From: Actinomycetales bacterium
GTDB lineage: Bacteria > Actinomycetota > Actinomycetes > Actinomycetales > JAHECE01
Direction: 5' to 3'
Assembly (NCBI GenBank): GCA_024641895.1
Contig: JAHECE010000046.1
Span: 1-13,407 of the forward strand
DNA: 13,407 nucleotides
In this document: piece after piece, positions 12,723 to 13,407 of the stretch
How positions within the stretch are numbered: position 1 is the first letter of the stretch
Layout: each line of letters begins with the position of its first letter
Program-made: the position numbers and the translations under genes
Notes under the pieces: generated by a model
The model's database searches: none
What the model was told of the DNA's origin: nothing
The model's input: the letters and a program-made list of their open reading frames with translations, nothing else

Positions 12723-13407
12723 TTATCGCCCGAAGACGTACTGCCCACAGACCCGCAGGGTCTGGCCGTTGATCCCGCCCGCCTGCGGTGACGCGAGGAA
12801 GGCGATGGCCTCGGCGACGTCGACCGGCAGGCCGCCCTGCCGCAGGCTGTTGGCGCGGCGCGCTACCTCCCGCGCCACGGCCGGGATGCTCGCGGTCATG
12901 TCGGTCTCGATGAACCCCGGGGCGACGGCGTTCGCCGTCCCGCCGCGTTCGGCAAGGATCGGCTCGAGGGCGCGGGTCATCCCGATGATCCCCGCCTTGG
13001 AGGCGGCGTAGTTGGTCTGGCCCCGGTTGCCGGCGATGCCGCTCGTGGAGGCGAGCGAGATGAGCCGCGCGTGCGGGCCGAGGGCGTCCGCGGCGAGGAG
13101 CTCGGCGTTGATCTGCAGCTGGGCGCCCAGGTTGACCGCGAGCACGAGGTCCCACTGCTGTCGGGTCATGTTGACCAGAAGCTTGTCCCGCAGCGTCCCG
13201 GCGTTGTGCACCACGACGTCGAGGCGGCCGTGGCGCGGCCTGACGTGGCTGAGGAGACGCTCGGTCGCGTCGGGGGCCGTGATGTCCAGCTGCACGGCCG
13301 TGCCTGAGACCTCGTTCGCGACCGCCGCCAGCGACTCGCCCGACGTCGGCAGGTCGACCGCGACGACGTAGGCGCCGTCGCGGGCCAGGACGCGGGAGAT
13401 CGCGGCC
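12723..13407 (-). CDS. 3-oxoacyl-ACP reductase, FabG4-like short-chain dehydrogenase, 5'-truncated by window edge
   Basis: NAD(P)H-dependent reduction of 3-oxoacyl thioesters is the likely role. The frame is open to the right edge, so the N-terminus is missing; 227 codons and a TAA stop (12725-12723) are present. Visible features are GAYVVAVDLP (second beta strand, nucleotide-binding half), VVVHNAGTLRDKLL, the catalytic serine region ISLASTSGIAGNRGQ, the active-site Y-x3-K as NYAASK, and the tail NAVAPGFIETDMTASIPA. GIAGNRGQTNYAASKAG and SLRQGGLPVDVAEAIAFLASP resemble M. tuberculosis FabG4 (Rv0242c), a longer two-domain protein, so the missing part is probably a large N-terminal domain. The MaoC-type dehydratase gene that follows fabG4 in mycobacteria is not found downstream here. 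Confidence 0.9.
   Translation of the reverse strand, partial: AAISRVLARDGAYVVAVDLPTSGESLAAVANEVSGTAVQLDITAPDATERLLSHVRPRHGRLDVVVHNAGTLRDKLLVNMTRQQWDLVLAVNLGAQLQINAELLAADALGPHARLISLASTSGIAGNRGQTNYAASKAGIIGMTRALEPILAERGGTANAVAPGFIETDMTASIPAVAREVARRANSLRQGGLPVDVAEAIAFLASPQAGGINGQTLRVCGQYVFGR

Noticed and set aside
1..13407. Search for CRISPR arrays, insertion sequences, phage genes, toxin-antitoxin pairs and defence genes
   Set aside because: No regularly spaced repeat array, transposase, integrase or recognisable defence gene was seen in any frame.

Overview
The window is high-GC chromosomal DNA from an actinobacterium. The codon third positions are strongly G/C, the sugar transporter locus resembles the Streptomyces ceb locus, the arsenate reductase looks mycothiol-coupled, and the last gene resembles mycobacterial FabG4. 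A soil cellulose or beta-glucan user of the Cellulomonas/Micrococcales type fits, but the genus cannot be fixed from this sequence alone.

Layout. (1) 1-689, plus strand: the 3' part of purC, closed by a strong GC hairpin. (2) 822-10363, all on the minus strand: a beta-glucoside uptake and breakdown locus. In transcription order it holds a LacI/CebR-like repressor (10363-9308), a mutarotase-like (DUF4380-type) protein (9012-8116), a sugar-binding lipoprotein (7837-6539), two MalF/MalG-type permeases (6466-5495 and 5495-4563), a remnant of a GH1 beta-glucosidase start (4563-4402), and a 1152-residue protein of the large beta-glucan phosphorylase type (4280-822). (3) 10467-11446, plus strand: purS and purQ, without purL behind them. 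(4) 11544-11963, plus strand: an arsenate reductase. (5) 11964-12722: a long non-coding stretch with hairpins, short direct repeats and a cluster of DnaA-box-like 9-mers. (6) 12723-13407, minus strand: the 3' part of a FabG4-like 3-oxoacyl-ACP reductase.

How it may work. The lipoprotein and permeases should import short beta-glucosides, using an ATPase encoded elsewhere. The repressor should bind near-perfect TGGGACCGGTCCCA palindromes: three lie ahead of the lipoprotein gene and one ahead of the mutarotase-like gene. This palindrome differs at only two central positions from the known Streptomyces CebR operator (TGGGAGCGCTCCCA). Streptomyces has the order cebE-cebF-cebG-bglC. Here the bglC position holds only about 50 codons of recognisable GH1 sequence, still overlapping the permease stop codon, and the phosphorylase-like gene follows at once. 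The most interesting reading is that hydrolysis by a GH1 enzyme was lost and replaced by phosphorolysis within the same regulon. The whole sugar locus also lies between purC and purSQ, genes that are often close together in actinobacteria.
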